Assembly: GCA_963971225.1 (NCBI GenBank)
Contig: OZ020269.1
Span: forward strand, 3,844,001-3,908,000
From: Melieria omissa
Lineage: Eukaryota > Arthropoda > Insecta > Diptera > Ulidiidae
Direction of reading: 5' to 3'
Length of the DNA: 64,000 nt
Notes under the pieces: model-generated
What the model was told of the DNA's origin: nothing
Seen by the model: the letters and a program-made list of their open reading frames with translations, nothing else
Database searches by the model: none
Made by a program: the position numbers and the translations under genes
Shown here: positions 13,672 through 28,088 of the stretch, in pieces
Position numbering within the stretch: the first letter of the stretch is position 1
Layout of the letters: the number at the start of each line of letters is the position of its first letter

Positions 13672-16376
13672 TTTGGTTGAGATTTATTTATGCGTCTTTA
13701 AGTGATCCCAAGTATAAAGTGCGCACAGTGCCCGGACGAAGCAGCGCTGAGCGGTGGATTCGGTGTGTTGACGGCCGAAGCTTTGCGGTGGCTGCTGTTT
13801 GAGGCTCAATGAAATGTCTCGAAAACTGGTAATTTGAGAATTCAAATTTGTTGTTTCCTGCCTGCAGTGCGATTGTTGTCCAATTGCAGGTTTCTGTTGC
13901 TCGATTGTTGTGGTTGTTGTAGTTCGGTGCGCTAATCGCGGTTGACCTCTCTCGTTTTTCGCGTTCTTTCGCTTTTTTGGCTCGCCAGCAATTCGAGTGT
14001 TTGTTCCCGTGTGTTATGGACGGTGTTTGTTGTTGTTGGCTTTGTTGTTTATATCAATTGTTGACCGAGCACGAGTATCATCAGCACAATCTGATGCTTA
14101 TGAGCTCATCAGCGCTGTCCGTGCGCACACGTTGGGATGGTCGTGTTGCTTTTGTAAGCGCCAATGTGTCGGTGTGTGTGTGAGTGTGGCAGAGCGGCTG
14201 TGGTTGTGTGTGTGCGTAATTAGAAATTTAGCGGCCTGTCTGTCTCCAATTCAATTTCATTTATCTTGGGGAAATTCCTGCTTCGCACAAGTGAACGTTG
14301 TTTGAAAAAACACTTGGCCGCAGCACCTTGGCCCGCAGTGCACCAACAAACTTATCCGCCTATCTTCCCAGTTTGGATTTTTAAGTTAATGGAACACGCA
14401 CGCTGAATTCTCAATTGAAACGGTGTCGAAATTTCTTTCTTGGTCTTCACGTTCAACGCGTCACTCAACTGGCGCAAACCGCAAAGCTATGCGCGTCGCC
14501 AACAACTGGCACAGGCGAAATTATCTGAATGCTTCATAACCGGCTCTTCGTGTTGTTGTTGTTGTTGTTGCAATTGCTGCGCGCCATATTTTCCTTAGAA
14601 TGAGAGAGATTCCGGCTAGCAATTTTATTTGACGCTGGCAACATTCTCAAATTACGGTGGAGCTGACCGCCCAAAAGCTCTCGATGCTCCCCAGTGGCCA
14701 AAAGCCGCAACTCACCACGGCCTGCAATTCACCAAAAAGCTCAGCGCCGATTGATTTTAAATCCAGATTCAAATCCAAATGTGGCCGCACCGATTTGCTG
14801 GCAGTATAAAATATCTGCTTCACATGTTTGTAGTTGCTGTCGTCATTACTGAATAAGCAAGTTCAATTATTTGAAACATTTGTTTAGTCATTGATTGATT
14901 TTATGAGATTAACGGTAATGCAGCTACAACGAACATTGTGCAAATATCCTTGTTAACCATAAACCAGTGGCCAACCAATGATGATATCAGTACAATTCCA
15001 GTTGCTTGCCAAAAAAGCGGATCGTTTAATCCACTCAATAAATCATGACACGCTGCTACTTACTGTATCAGTCTAAATATTTGCAATTTTCCACTTGCCC
15101 AGATTTGACTGCGATTGTTTACCAAGTAAACAAACAAACCGCCAACCAACTATTGATTACATTTTTAGGTATGAATGCAAAGTTGGGACCACCAAGTCGA
15201 GTGTATTGGCAGCCATCACCAAGGCAATCAGTCTTACTTACTTGAATGCACCCTTACGCGCACATATGACTGCGGGCGTGTGTGTTTGCGCATTTATATT
15301 TACAAACCATAAGGGTTAGTGGGATACTGGGCCAACACAAGGCTCGCCGGTGAAAATGGGAGCAAACATTTCTGCTCACAATTGTCAACGAAACGCCAAT
15401 ATGTGTCTAATTGATGCGCGTGTGTGTGTACGGCGATAACATCAAAGGACATATGAAATTGGAAAGAATTATTGATCCCACATTGCAGGACGCATTGCGG
15501 CAGGTTAGGTGACAAAAATGTGGCTGATGCGTAGGTGCTGATTTGACATTTGGCTGGACAGAAGGACAGGATCATTAGAAGGCATGAATGCGTCATCAGC
15601 TGGCGACAGGTGTTGATTTACGCAATATTATTAGCATTATTATTGACGGCTAGCTAAAATCAAATTGAGAATGCCAATTAAGTGAGGAGTTTTGTTCTTT
15701 ATTGGTATGTAATATGTGTTTAAATGGAATTCGAGCTTTCAAAATGTACATTTCAATCGGTTATAAATGAGTTACAAAACATCGTATTTCAAAATTACAC
15801 ACTTTATAACACTCGCTAATTCTACGCTCTAAGATGTTGGACATTTCTTAACAAAAAATAAAATAAAACATGTAACATAACTCAATCTGAAATAGCCAAT
15901 ATGAATAACATTTACATATATTTTCATATATATATATATATAGATCTGTAGTTTGTGTGAAGGCTGCTGTAATGTTTCAAGTAATAGCATAACATTATTG
16001 TTGAGGTTCAGAAAAATAGTCCAAAGACTTGTAGCTGCTGCTGGTTTACACCTTTGCTCCGTACTATATCTCTTTCATATCATTACTTTTGCTTTGAATT
16101 TTAATGCTGGTACATCGACACGTTCTTATTTTAATAGTATTCGTTTATTATATTTTCATTTATATATTCATTTCATTTCGTTTAAATGTTTCTCTTATAA
16201 TAATTTAATCGTACAAATTATATATTCCATGTAAATTTGTTTTTTTCTTTTTTTTGGGTGAATGTTTAGGATGTATTAAATTGTATGCATTTTGAAGAAA
16301 AACACTCAATGGTTCTGTATTTTTTCTTTGTGTGCGTTTAAGCAAATGAAGGCGGTGCATCATTTCGACGGCAGGC
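13672..16376. other. Spacer between tetraspanin genes A and B
   Basis: No gene seen. It contains the presumed 5' UTR and promoter of gene A (just above 13671), a short GTT/TTG microsatellite near 14551-14570, a TA run near 15931-15942, and the 3' UTR of gene B with a minus-strand AATAAA at 16144-16149. Confidence 0.6.
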
Positions 16377-19300
16377 TTAGTAGGCATTTCGTCGCTTGTA
16401 GTTACGCACATTATTGGCCAAGCAGCAGGCGAAAATGAAGCCAATCAACTGAAATACATTTAAAAATATACAAACAATTTACAACTGCGAAACAATTTGA
16501 ACTTTGGCTAAGCCAGAAACTTACCTCGATGACAATCAAACCCAGGCCAACATACTGAGCGGTTTCAGTGCTGAAGCTCATGAATTCCTGGAATTTGCCA
16601 CGGCACCCACCGTATACGTTGAGGGGGTTGGCGCAGTTCTCATGTTCACAGCAACTCGGTGGTGGCACCTTCAAGAGCAGAGCGTAGTCGGTGATGCCAT
16701 TTTTGCCGCAGCATTTCAACTGAAATCGGACAATTGCAATTGACATTTAGCTGAAGAACTGTAAAAAATAATTGGTGAAGCAACACGCACCGATCGCTGG
16801 ATGGTATCGAAAACGTTTTTGTCACGTGAATCCTGCTCCCAAGCCTTGTCGATAACGTCGCCCATGGCATCGATGAACTTGTCCTTGTTGGTCCAGAGCA
16901 GCACAACGACCGTCAGCTGCAGTATGAGCAACACCAGCAGGAACACGGCATAGCTCATGGTCATGCAGACCGACTCGCGTATGGCGCCACAGCAGCCCAG
17001 GAAGGCGATGAAGACCACAATCGAGCCGAGCGTTATCAGCACGATGGGCATGATGGCCTGCGGTGGGAAGCCAACCTGGCCGTTGACTTCAATGGTGCCG
17101 ACGCTATTGAGTATGAGAACGCCATAGATGATGCCCAAAATACCAATAACCTAGAATGAACAAAACCGCAAAGGAATTGGAATTAACCAGAATGTAAAGT
17201 ATGTTCAGTTGTGATCAAAATCATACATATTATCGGACGATGGAATGCGACTAATAATAGAAATAATAAAAAACTTACAGCACGAGCAATGTCACGGCAT
17301 GATTTATTTCTATGACCTACCAGATAAGGAGCTCACACGTCTTTTATTAGCCCCCCATACGAGAACGGAAATTCCTGACTATCCACGCCGAATTTCAAAT
17401 AACCACATTTCGCAGTCGCCAAGAAGCGCTCACAAATAAAAATTACGCATGCCAGGTACTTGTGTTGTGCGTAACTGCGAACCCGACTCGAGGCCAGCCG
17501 GCTACGGCGGCGCACAAACGATTTGATTAGCGATTTTGCTGTTGCCACTGCTTTGTTATGTATTTTTTGTTACCCCATTAGGCGCGCGACAGCTCAACAC
17601 CACCTGCAGTCCCAATATGTTGAACAATATTTGGAATTCATGTTTGTGTACAGCAAATACGAGCGCTTTGAGCGGAGGCCACCGCTTCCAGTCGCGGCCA
17701 GTCATAACAGCGAATACGCCCATACAGAGAAAATAAAAACAATGAATAGAAAATATTGCACCCGGTGGCATATGGAAAGTTGTTGTGCTGCCAAGACATC
17801 CGCTAATACACACAAAAATGACAAATTCATGGCTGAATCGGAATAAAAACGAAAGCTGAAATTATGATTGTCAATTTTGATTGCATAATAAATTCAGAGA
17901 AGGCGCACTAAATTTATATGAGTGCAGGTGGTAAACGTGTCTGCGGTGCATGAAAAGCGAGTGCCCAATCCTCGATAAACGCCAAAGCTGATGTGTTATA
18001 AACCAGCTTACTGAGTCAGGTCCCACCTCTTAGAAGGCTTTTCTATGATATGAAATGCTTATAAAATTTTTACGTGATTCTTTAGAGCTCCAAAACCCGC
18101 AAGTTCGCTGATTAAGCAAACAAATTCCATGCCATGAACGTAAAAAGTCAATGAGACGTTAAACTGTTATGGAGTATTTCGTTATAGTTTTGGGATTAAC
18201 ACGTACACACCTGTGACCATGCAAATTCTGAAGGCAGTCCGGCTTTATGACGCCCTCAAGTAGACAACTAATTGTCCAAGGTGCTTAGCGCTTCGCACCT
18301 CGGCACGCAATACCGACCCAGCCGCGGAATTAAAAGTTTAATAATCATTAATAACCGCCGCACACGCAGACACGGCCACCAGATGCAGTGCGTTAAATAG
18401 TTGCGAGTATGAAAGTAAGGCAAAAAACTCAACTAAAGTAGCTGGGGTCATGCCAAATATTTGTTCCGAATTTAAATGAACTCGTCACATTCGCCACTCA
18501 CGACTCGCCACTTGCGAGGCAAATGAACTCGGGACATGCAACCGTAATCATCGTTCTCACCACCATTCGCAGATAACGCCACACAGGGCAACAGTGCAGC
18601 CGCCAGCGGGATGACTCCACAGACGCACCAAACGCCAGCGATGGCGACTTTTTCATTAACGCACAACGAGCGTCGTAAAAACGCCATCTCGTGGGCATTC
18701 CGCCGCGCAATAATTTAATAAAACGCACTACAAATGTAATGGGGTCAGTTCGGGCTGCGAAAACGCTCGACAGGCCTGACTCGGCGGAAAAGCGGCCGCC
18801 GAGGGCGAGCGCTACCGCACAAAAACGCGCACACAGAACGACAATAAGTAGAGTAAACTATGTTAATTACGGGCCGAAACGCATACGCCGACAGGCACAC
18901 GTACTCGTAATTGAGCGGTGCGCGCGTACCGCCCGAGACACAGGCAAAAAGAAGGAAGTGGCCTCTGGGACAGTGGCGCGAAACAGCGACTACAGGGCAA
19001 TTATGGCAAAACCACAACTAGAACCAGCTCGCTTGGTGTGAGAACAGCACACACACCTTCCCCGTAAACATGTGTACGTAGCTGCGTATGAACGTGTAGA
19101 GATTGCGTAATGAATTTATTTATCATTAGCCACTCGTTTAATCACGTAAGTACCTTACTGACACCGCCGACCGACCCTACCCGCAACAGCGCGAAGCGCA
19201 ACTTGAAGCATTTGACGGCGGCTGCAAATCATCTGCAATCATCACATTTTACTGTTACAGATTAGAAATGAGTGTGTGAAAAACAGTAGGAAAGCTAATA

Positions 19301-22300
19301 CAAATTCACACACACACACACACACACGTTTATCGGACCCAATTAGCAAATTTTCAAAATTTACATAAACAACTTGAGGGACTCAAACTCTATAAGAAAC
19401 TGTCCCACATTGGCAAAACCCTAAACACCAAGGTCTCAATTTTCAAGGAGGACTACCAATTCCAAAGTAATTCCACTCAAAGAGCACTGCTGTCGAACTA
19501 CGGAAAGCTTATAGGAAATTAGATCACAGCATTCAAGGTTTCAATGGTGAACAATGTGGAAATGTCGGAGTATGCGGCTTCTGGCGTGATAGACCGTATT
19601 TCATATACTTTTTTTGAAATCCAGAAATGGATAGGTCGATAATTCAAAACATACCGATTTTCGTACAGAATTAGAAACAATACTGCAATACAACTCAGAG
19701 TTGTTCAGAATTAAAAGAATGTCTTTGCGATCGCCATGAAATGTGGCAGTTGTTATATGTAAATGTCTTTTAATACAATTTAATTACACTCAAGCAGGCA
19801 CACACACACACTTTCATTAACAGCAAATAAGGGTATCCCCACTGGCACTTTGATATTGTGACGGTACAAAGAAACAATTTATAGCAATTAGACGGTCATC
19901 GCTGACTCGACTATGTGATGTATACGTGCTTCAAGGGACTTGCTGTCTGTCTTCGCTTATATGGAAACTATTTTCTATTTGAAAATTGAGGGTTAAATCG
20001 CGTAGTTAAGTAGTAATTCGCTTTTCCTTTTCACTAGACAACTACAGCCAAAGACAAAATGTATGCGACAGAGTCTACGTCTCGCTGATGATCCCAACCT
20101 TGCTGTCGCTCTCAGCTTTAATTGCATTTATGGACTGTTTTGCTTTTTTGTTACAATGCTTGTTTTTTCCTTTGTTTCCTCTTTATTCTGATTCCGTTGC
20201 GCTGCGATCGCCGAGCATTCAACAACAGAGCGTGACATACACTTGATACTTATTCTATATGCACGAGTATATAGTACATGCATGCACTTGAGTGTGAGTA
20301 TTCAAACTGCCAGTTAGTGGATAATTTTGCAGTAAACGCAAAGGTTATTGCAATCTTATATAACTACGCGGTATTGTTGTAGGTTACAAGTAACTTCTCA
20401 TGCAATAAATACACGCAACTTGGCACTGAAATTCTGTAAATACCAGATGAGAGTTGATTGCTAATCACCGATATTATTTTCAGGATAAGAGAGTGTTCAG
20501 ACATTTTTTGAACACATCTGCTAAAGAAGAGTGTTTCACTACACATGAAAACTTCATTGCTACTAAACACAAGACGGGAAAAAGAAATAACACCAATCTT
20601 GCTATACTTTTATACACATGATCCACAGGTGTCAGATAGAGCCACGCACACACTCGCTCACCGGAGGACACTGGCACACCTGCAAAATGTGCTACAACGG
20701 TAACACCGATGAATTCGGCAAATGGGGTGAAGTATTGGAACTGTTGCGCTGTGTGCGAGTTCAGAAATTAATATAATTGTAAGCAAGTAAATAAAATCAG
20801 CTTCTTGACTTGGCGGTCAAGACTAACAGAAAAAGTTTAATTTAGTTAAAGTTAAGTTTCAAATTTTTTCTCATCGGATCCCATAACGTACTAATTTTAA
20901 AAGCTTAATTTCAAACTTAAAATGCAAACAATTAAAAAGGTTTAAGAAAGACTAGAACCTATTTGAAGAATGGTTTGAACCGCTCAAGCAACAAATGCAA
21001 AGTTATTGCGTAGTGCATTCGAACGCGCCATGGCACAGTAATTCCGAGCGCAGCTGCACAACAAAAGCGGCTCGGCCTTAACTGAGCCGAAACTTGGAAA
21101 AAAATTTTGCTTGCAGGCAATAAAAACTTCGAGTACTTAATCCCTTTGATTTGCAATTCCACTCGAATACCAGTGGGACGCCAGAACTGAAACTTCTCCC
21201 GTTGCTAGTAGTCGCTGCTCCATGTTCAAAATGCTGATAGATAGGCGGATCGAGAGTGCAGGAACGGCAACTGCGTAAATGCGGCAAATAAAAGTGAAAG
21301 CGAGCAAAATTAGAAAAATTGTTTGTATCCTGCAATGGATACAGTGGGAAGCCCAAAACAAAGGGCGCGCTGCTGTTACGGTGTGTAACCGAGTGGGTGG
21401 GTGGGCGGGTGTGTATCCGTTGAACTGTTCCAGATAAATCTGGGACAACGCAAAAGCTGTTGTTGCTGCCTCAGTCATCGGCACAGACGGATACACAGCA
21501 CAGCAGCCGCCCTAAAGTACACAGCTCCGAAACGCCACGCTGTACTGCTGGTGACTGACAACAAGCGCGGACGGCGAATACACTTCAGCCTCCATGACGT
21601 CAGCTCATGTCAAGCACGTCGAGACGCTGTGCCAAAGCCACAAAAATTCGCGTTACAAGGGAAACTAAAACGAAGCAAAAATGTAAATAATGACAGTTGG
21701 CGCCAAAAAACTTCTTCGAACGGAAAAGGATTTTCGCTCTGCTTTGCTTTGCTCTGGCGGCGACGGCGTTAATTTTGTTGGGCTTCGCTCGCTCAAATAC
21801 GCCCTGGCGTGTTTGCCTAAATGGCTGCCTACACATTATTAACGGCAATTTGTAAACGTTTCAATGCGCAAGCATGCCCCGCCCACAGCACGTCCCGGAG
21901 GACGTGCCGCACGTTCGGCGAGCACACACGGCATACCGAGTACTTGGCGATCGAGTATTTACCAACATCAAAATACGACCACACCCAAGCAATTCATGTG
22001 CACGCGCCGGCCCGGCGACTGTCCCTCCGCCCAGACTGTCGAGTCTTTAATAACGAAAGCGCAAAACAAGCGCGACACGCCACTGGCGTTTGGTGCAAAA
22101 AACGGAAAATGAAAAACTAACAAAAAGCCAACATAAACAAAATAAGAGCGCACTAAAAATATAATTGTCAACACCCCGAGTGCGAAAAAGTAGGGCGCTG
22201 CTCGACTCCGCAACTGCCAACTGCCATTTCCAAGCGCAGAGGACTTTTGACTGAGGAACATCAGGAACTGTTGGCACTCGGACTCGTTCTGAGCGAGCGC

Positions 22301-25300
22301 CTGGCAAAGCACAGCCGGCGTACAAAGGAATCAACGAATTGACAGCGAAGTGCACGCTGCCGCCTCGCGGGGATTCCTGCCATCCGATAGGCGAATGTCT
22401 GTGTCATTTTACGCGCAGGCATCTCAGCGCCAAAGGATGTTGTGCTCTGCTTGACAACACGCTCGCTCAAGTTAGCAGTGGGCAACGACAGTAGAGCTGT
22501 CGGTGTTACACAGCAGTTACAGCGCTTGGCAGCAGGAAATCGAATGACACGCATTCCACATCTGTTTACGTGTTCGGGTCGACTCGCTGCAAAGCCGCGC
22601 TCAAGGCGCCTATTGTGCGCGCATGTGGGCTGAGGAGGGTGGGGAAGAGGCTGCACACACATACACATATATTTCATATTATGTATATGGCGTCAGTGTA
22701 TTCATAGCGCAATTTAATGGCCCGTTTATTTCAATTTCGCTGGAGATTTTTCGCTCTGATCGCTTGCTGCGACGTGTTTGAATGACAATTTACGACTGTG
22801 GTTTGTTAAACTCAACTTGGTCGTCTTTATAAATGTTCATACTACAATTATATAAAATTATAATTGAAGCAATCTTATTTAATCACTGCTAAAAGTTCGG
22901 ACTGGGATTAATGTCACAAACTTCTCGCAACTTGGCCGTTGTCGGATAATAAAAAATGCTTGGCTCATCTGCACAGCAGTCATGGATTTCTATAATGTAA
23001 CTGGGTTCCATATTTTCACAAATTATACAAAAAGCGCAAACTTCACAAGCAAAGTGCAGATGCTAAAATTAAAAAGCTCGGAAACCCAAACAGCAGTTCA
23101 ACAGAAAAGAACTTAAGTCAATTCAAAGTTTTTTTTAGGTGATGCTCTATTTTAAAATACTCGCTATTTCAGTTGTTCAAAGACAATTCGAAAGTACCAA
23201 CGAAGGCAATACAAAACATTATAACAAACACGAAAACTAAAACAAGGTAAACACAAATCGGTACATATGAGAAGAGAGAGGTGAAAAAGCCCCAACTGAA
23301 AACGAGAAACAGCTGGCAAATGAGTTAAGTGTGTGGAATTTCACATTGCAATCGACGCTCACGATCGCGGCTACGCTCCGAACGAGCGACGATACAACAC
23401 GCACTTGAATGCAAACATGCAAAGTATTTCTGTGTTGGACACACGCCGCGCTGTGTTTGTTTACACTCGAAAGTGGGTGAAACATAAGCCAGCGACTGTA
23501 AAGAGCGCAAACAAACATAAAAGCGCAACGCAAATTTCACAATTGTGGGCCGCTTCGACTTGCACCCCAGTGTGCGTCTGATTCGCGCCGAACTCACCTC
23601 CGGTTGCCACTGGTCGGCCGTGTATGTGCGCACGCACACAGACGTGCGTCGGCTGGAAATATGCACAGTTGTTTGTTTATTTCTTCATATATTTGTTCAC
23701 GTTGCTATTCATTACACTTTTGGGCGCAACAGGTTCCCCCTAACATTTCTAGCTAACTTTGGGCACTTCGCCCTCGTTGTTTGCGTGTGTTGGCGAATTG
23801 TGATTCACAGCACTCAACATTGCTTCGAATTTCGATTTACTCACATTTCAATTTGTATGTATGGCTTTCCACTTTCCGCAATTTTCACTTGTGTACTTCA
23901 CATGGCCGTTTCATTATTATGTAAAAAAATTTAAAATTGAATAAATTAAAAAACAGGTTCGAAAAGCCCTTTTCGATGGTATCGAAGAACGTTTTGCAGG
24001 TCGACTAATTGTCTGATCTCAAGTATTTCGTGACATCCGGCCAACTTACGGACGATCGTCGAGTGGGCACGACTACGGTTTCCGTGGCGCCGCCATTTGA
24101 GGGTGTCTTAGATAGATCGACCAAAAATAAGTCGAAAATGTTGAATAAAATTTTTCGATATCTCGCTTCGTTTTCGAGATATCGAGGCTCAAAGTTTAAA
24201 ATTTCGCTCAAAGTTTAAAATTCGCGCTTTTTTTCGCAATCCGAGGGGTGCATACAGTTTTCCCGAAAGCCATAGTTTTCTTGGCAATAAGTTTAACCCT
24301 CATGGGCATCACCACCACATCAGGCAACAATCAGGTGTGCACAGTATTTTTTGTTCAAATCCATAGTTCCAAGCCATAGTTTTTTTGGCAATAAGTTTAT
24401 CTATCTAAAAACATCATCAAATGGTGGCGCCGGTTCCCCGTCGAGTGAATGGAGTAATTTGTATTAAAGAAACTCCACACACAACGTTCAAACTAAAAAG
24501 TGCAATAGGCAATTTTATCTGCTGGAACATTATCACGCAAAAATTATAAACCTTTTAGATAAATAGTTATGTACGTAGCATCACAATCGCCACAGTTACA
24601 CGTAATCGGGATAGGACTGCCAACGTTCCGAAGCAAACACCCAGCAAATGCCAGCCGGCGGTTGTTCAAGCGTCACTGTAATATTTTCTCACATTTGCTT
24701 TGGCTAATTACGACAATAATATTTAAACTTGTAACTAAATTCGCCAAATTAATAAGCAATTGCGCAATTAATAACTACTGTGCAAAGTGCAAAGCAGTGG
24801 AAATGGCGCAACAGTTTCGCTTCAATCTGTAACAAATATTGAACAATAAACAATTAATTTTTATTCAAGGCAGCAGCGGTGAACTCGAAATAGTGATGAA
24901 CCTAAGCTGGCCGCCAGACGTTCAATTCAGTTGGGTTTTAGGCATCTCGAATGCACCTCCAATGATTTTCGCACGTCACCGAAACAACGTTATCACACTT
25001 GCTTGTGTGATGCCTCATTAGTAATTCGGAGGAAATGTGGTGATTGACGCAATGAATCATCCAAATGTGCGCGATTTATTTTCTGCCGCGAGTCACAGCA
25101 GCACCGAAAACACACAGGCAGTGGCGCTCGCAAGAGGAGTTTAAGGGATTCAGACCCCTCAATTACAAAAACTGTGGGTGGCTAATATGGCTTCAAATGG
25201 TATTGGGCTCAAAAAACGCATACGGAGCCCCCCAAAATGAAATCCTGTGTGCACCAATGCACACAAGTACACATGCAAAGGCTACAATGAGTACTTAAGT

Positions 25301-27740
25301 GATCGGTATCTGCAGTGGGTGAACGCTCTTCGACTTATCAATATTTTCGTCAATGCGCTCGCATTTCAGTTTTAATTCGAAATTGATGCGACTGCAGGTC
25401 AATTTGCACATTGATTGCGCCGCTCATCCTCATCCACACACTCGTCAATTTCTTTGGCAACGTTCTAATTGCCGCAGCATCAATTTTAATTGCGTGATTG
25501 CTTTTCTAGCTGTAAACCTAATCACTACTGCGGCTCGAGTTAATTTGAATTAATGAATTTTATTACGCAATTTCCACTTTCTTTTTCGAAAGTGAAATGA
25601 ATGCATCCCAGACGACAGCTGTGGCTAATGCTGGCGAGTATTGAATTGTAAGTTTTTTAATATCTGAAATCTTTTCCGAAGTTATTTTATGTTTCACGCG
25701 GTTGACATTCGACTGATTATAACTAAATATAATCTTTTGGTAGGATCTGACTACGAATACACCGAACGCGCCTATTATCATTACAAATCTCCTACGATTA
25801 CCATAAGAAACTAAAGAAAGGTTAAGAAAGGTACATATACAAATTTTATATACTTAAATTTTGCATAACTTTCTACGCTTAAGAGCCACTATTCACGATT
25901 CCAACTTCGGTTTAGCAAAAAGTTAGACAACAAAGCCTAGACACGCAATATCCACGTAAGGAAAAAAGCAAAATTTGTTAAATACATAAAAACGCTAAGA
26001 CTATAAGCGTCTACACACGAATGCTGCGCAAAATTTGTCAACTGACAACTTGCTAGTGAATTCATTTCTTCCACTCAATGTAGAAAGCGAAAACAAACAA
26101 GCAGCATTATTTTTTGGGGATAATAAACAAAGTGAAACCAAACAAATCGAATGAAATGAGTCGGAAAGAAATGGCCATAAGCCGATAATGTAATGAAAAA
26201 CTTGTGTTGTAACTTTAATGTTCGCTTCTAACCAACACAAAACTAACACGTTTGGATTTCTGCCACCACACCAAATCTCAACTAAACAAGACACTACAAC
26301 AACACGAGTAAGAAAACAAAAATACCCAAATCCAAGTGGCGCAATATTGAAATTATCGAATGTGACGCTGGACAGCACAGAAACAAATTGAATTCTCTGT
26401 GCGAATTCTCTCCATAAAGTTGAATTTTTTTGTTCGTTGTATTTGCTGTTGTCTGCTGGTTTCTTTATGGCTGGAGCTTGATTCGCTGTTCATGCCCACA
26501 CCGAGCTGAAATTACGATGATGTCATCGAGCAGTGGAACGCACCGAAACTATGGCTGGCAAGGCGCAGCGATAAACCACACAGAGACCGCCGACACAATA
26601 CCAGCATATATACATATAGGCATCGGATTGTGGCCATTAGTCGATTCGCCGTGCAAATTATCACTTCGCGCCAGTATTTCAAAGTTAGTCTGGGCTCAGA
26701 GTCAAGTTGAGCGGCTCAAAGCTAAGCAAACAACTTGGCAGAAACGGGGAGAGCAGTAAAATACAAAATCGGCCAAGCACTGCGACAGACCGTGCGCGCT
26801 CCAGCATTTGCTGCGTTGTGCTTGGTTGACTTTTGGTTGCCGTTCTCTCGCTCATTATGGATAATTTTCGAGCTGTACTACAAAGCTGCGGTTTTTTCTT
26901 CAAAAGCAATACTTCAACAAAAAAAATTCCTCCTTATTTTGTGTCGCCTGCACACCGTACTTTTTCGGTGTGTAGAACTTGTTGTCAGGGCAACGCATGT
27001 TTAATATTGTGATTGCTTGGCCGAGCGCGTAAACGCCGGGAACGAGACTCGGCGAAGAGAGCCCATTTCACATATTTCACATAGCTGAAAAAAAAACAAA
27101 GTCTGGCTCAGGTCGAAACAAAGCATGGTGCAACTCGCCTGCTTATTCCTCTTTTTTTCCAGTTTTCTTTCATGACGCATAACGCATGCAGCTCAGCATT
27201 GCAGTCTGACGTGCCCTTGTTTTATTTCCCAACTTCAACAAGCATATGGCATTTTACAAAACTTTTATTTTTAATTTCGGAGTTTGTTTATTCCATCATC
27301 ACGCACAGTGGTTGGGGCGATTTCGATTTTGTTGTGTCTCGTTTGACTGGTTGCGTACACTCGTTCGTACTTAACAGCTGAGTGACTGAAAGGCTGTCGT
27401 CATTCATGTATTTTCGATTTATATGGAAATAAGATATACATATGTATGTATATACATAAGCAAACATGTATACAGAGCACGCCGCCACTTCTGGAAGCGC
27501 TGTGTAGAGGCTGATTGGTATTAATTGCTGCTTATGTAATTTACGAAAAGAGGAAACGAAATACAAGCGGAGTATAAACCAACACGATCGTAAAACCGCC
27601 AAGTATAACATGTGTTAATATAGAATTATACTTTAATATAATATCGAAAAAGTTGGTACCAATATTTAGAAATCACTCACCGATACTAAAGTGTTGAATA
27701 TAAATAAGATATATTTAACCATAGACGTGCCACAATCCAT
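16377..27740 (-). CDS. Tsp42Ee: Tetraspanin gene B, Tsp42Ee-like
   Basis: Predicted 228-aa tetraspanin. Coding exons are 27681-27740, 16791-17150, 16525-16719 and 16377-16448, all joined in phase 0 at GT-AG sites. Exon 1 codes MDCGTSMVKYILFIFNTLVS. Exon 2 carries the rest of TM1, TM2 with FLGCCGAIRES, and TM3. Exon 3 carries the large loop with LKCCG, PPSCC and GCRGKF. Exon 4 codes TM4 and the tail FACCLANNVRNYKRRNAY. The VNGQVGFP loop and the tail agree with what I recall of Drosophila Tsp42Ee, which I also recall as about this length. A minus-strand AATAAA lies about 230 bases past the stop. Exon 2 here is fused, whereas genes A, C and D have an intron after the C-x-M-T motif. The 10.5 kb first intron is the main uncertainty; joining the distant exon 1 rests on phase, TM continuity and family match. 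Confidence 0.88.
19309..19326. repeat. CA microsatellite
   Basis: Uninterrupted CA dinucleotide run of about nine units, inside the long first intron of tetraspanin gene B. Confidence 0.9.
23942..24420. repeat. Unclassified repeat-like segment
   Basis: Structured stretch inside the intron. It has a short palindrome TCGAAAAG-CC-CTTTTCGA near 23958, a hairpin TCGATATCTCG / CGAGATATCGA at about 24157-24187, a 20-bp tandem pair beginning GCTCAAAGTTTAAAATT at about 24188-24225, and two direct copies of GCCATAGTTTTCTTGGCAAT-type sequence about 100 bases apart (near 24271 and 24373). The composition differs from its surroundings. I could not find terminal repeats or a target duplication, so the class is unknown. 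Confidence 0.4.
25119..25259. mobile_element. hAT-type MITE, 141 bp
   Basis: Starts CAGTGGCGC and ends CACCAATG (inverse of CATTGGTG). The flanking octamers CACACAGG (25111-25118) and CACACAAG (25260-25267) match at 7 of 8 bases, fitting an aged 8-bp duplication. It shares interior sequence with the MITE at 10749-10891. Confidence 0.65.
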
Positions 27741-28088
27741 GTTGGCAGTTTAATGTTGCTTGTACCAAATGAGCAAAAATACTGATCCTGTAAATAAAAA
27801 CGAGAAGACAAGGGATTAAAACATTTTTTCTCATACAAAATCAAACAGTTTTAATTTATTCTCAAGTGACGACTTGCTTCAAAAATAGTAATCAAATCTC
27901 AGAAAAAATAAAAAAACAGTACTCCATTATTATTGAGCAAATTAGTTTAGCGAAAAACATGTAATCAGTTCTTAAAAAAGTATTTATAATATCGACATAA
28001 AATAATCAAAATAGTCTAGTCTGTCATCCAAATCCGTCTTCTTGCCACACCAGTGCAGCGCGTAGAAAACCTTTCAAAGCATCTTTAA
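27741..28088. other. Upstream region of tetraspanin gene B
   Basis: Presumed 5' UTR and proximal promoter of gene B on the minus strand. No clear TATA box or other site could be assigned. It ends at the TTAA target of the piggyBac-like element. Confidence 0.4.

Larger units (their letters stand above)
17151..27680. other. Intron 1 of tetraspanin gene B
   Basis: A 10.5 kb intron with no supported gene. It contains a CA microsatellite (about 19309-19326), GT/GGGT-rich DNA near 21396-21415, a repeat-like segment at 23942-24420 and a hAT-type MITE at 25119-25259. The remaining open frames look like chance. Confidence 0.65.

Noticed and set aside
22261..22677. 138-aa minus-strand frame in the intron
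   Set aside because: Overlapped by several other frames on both strands, basic low-complexity composition, no domain.
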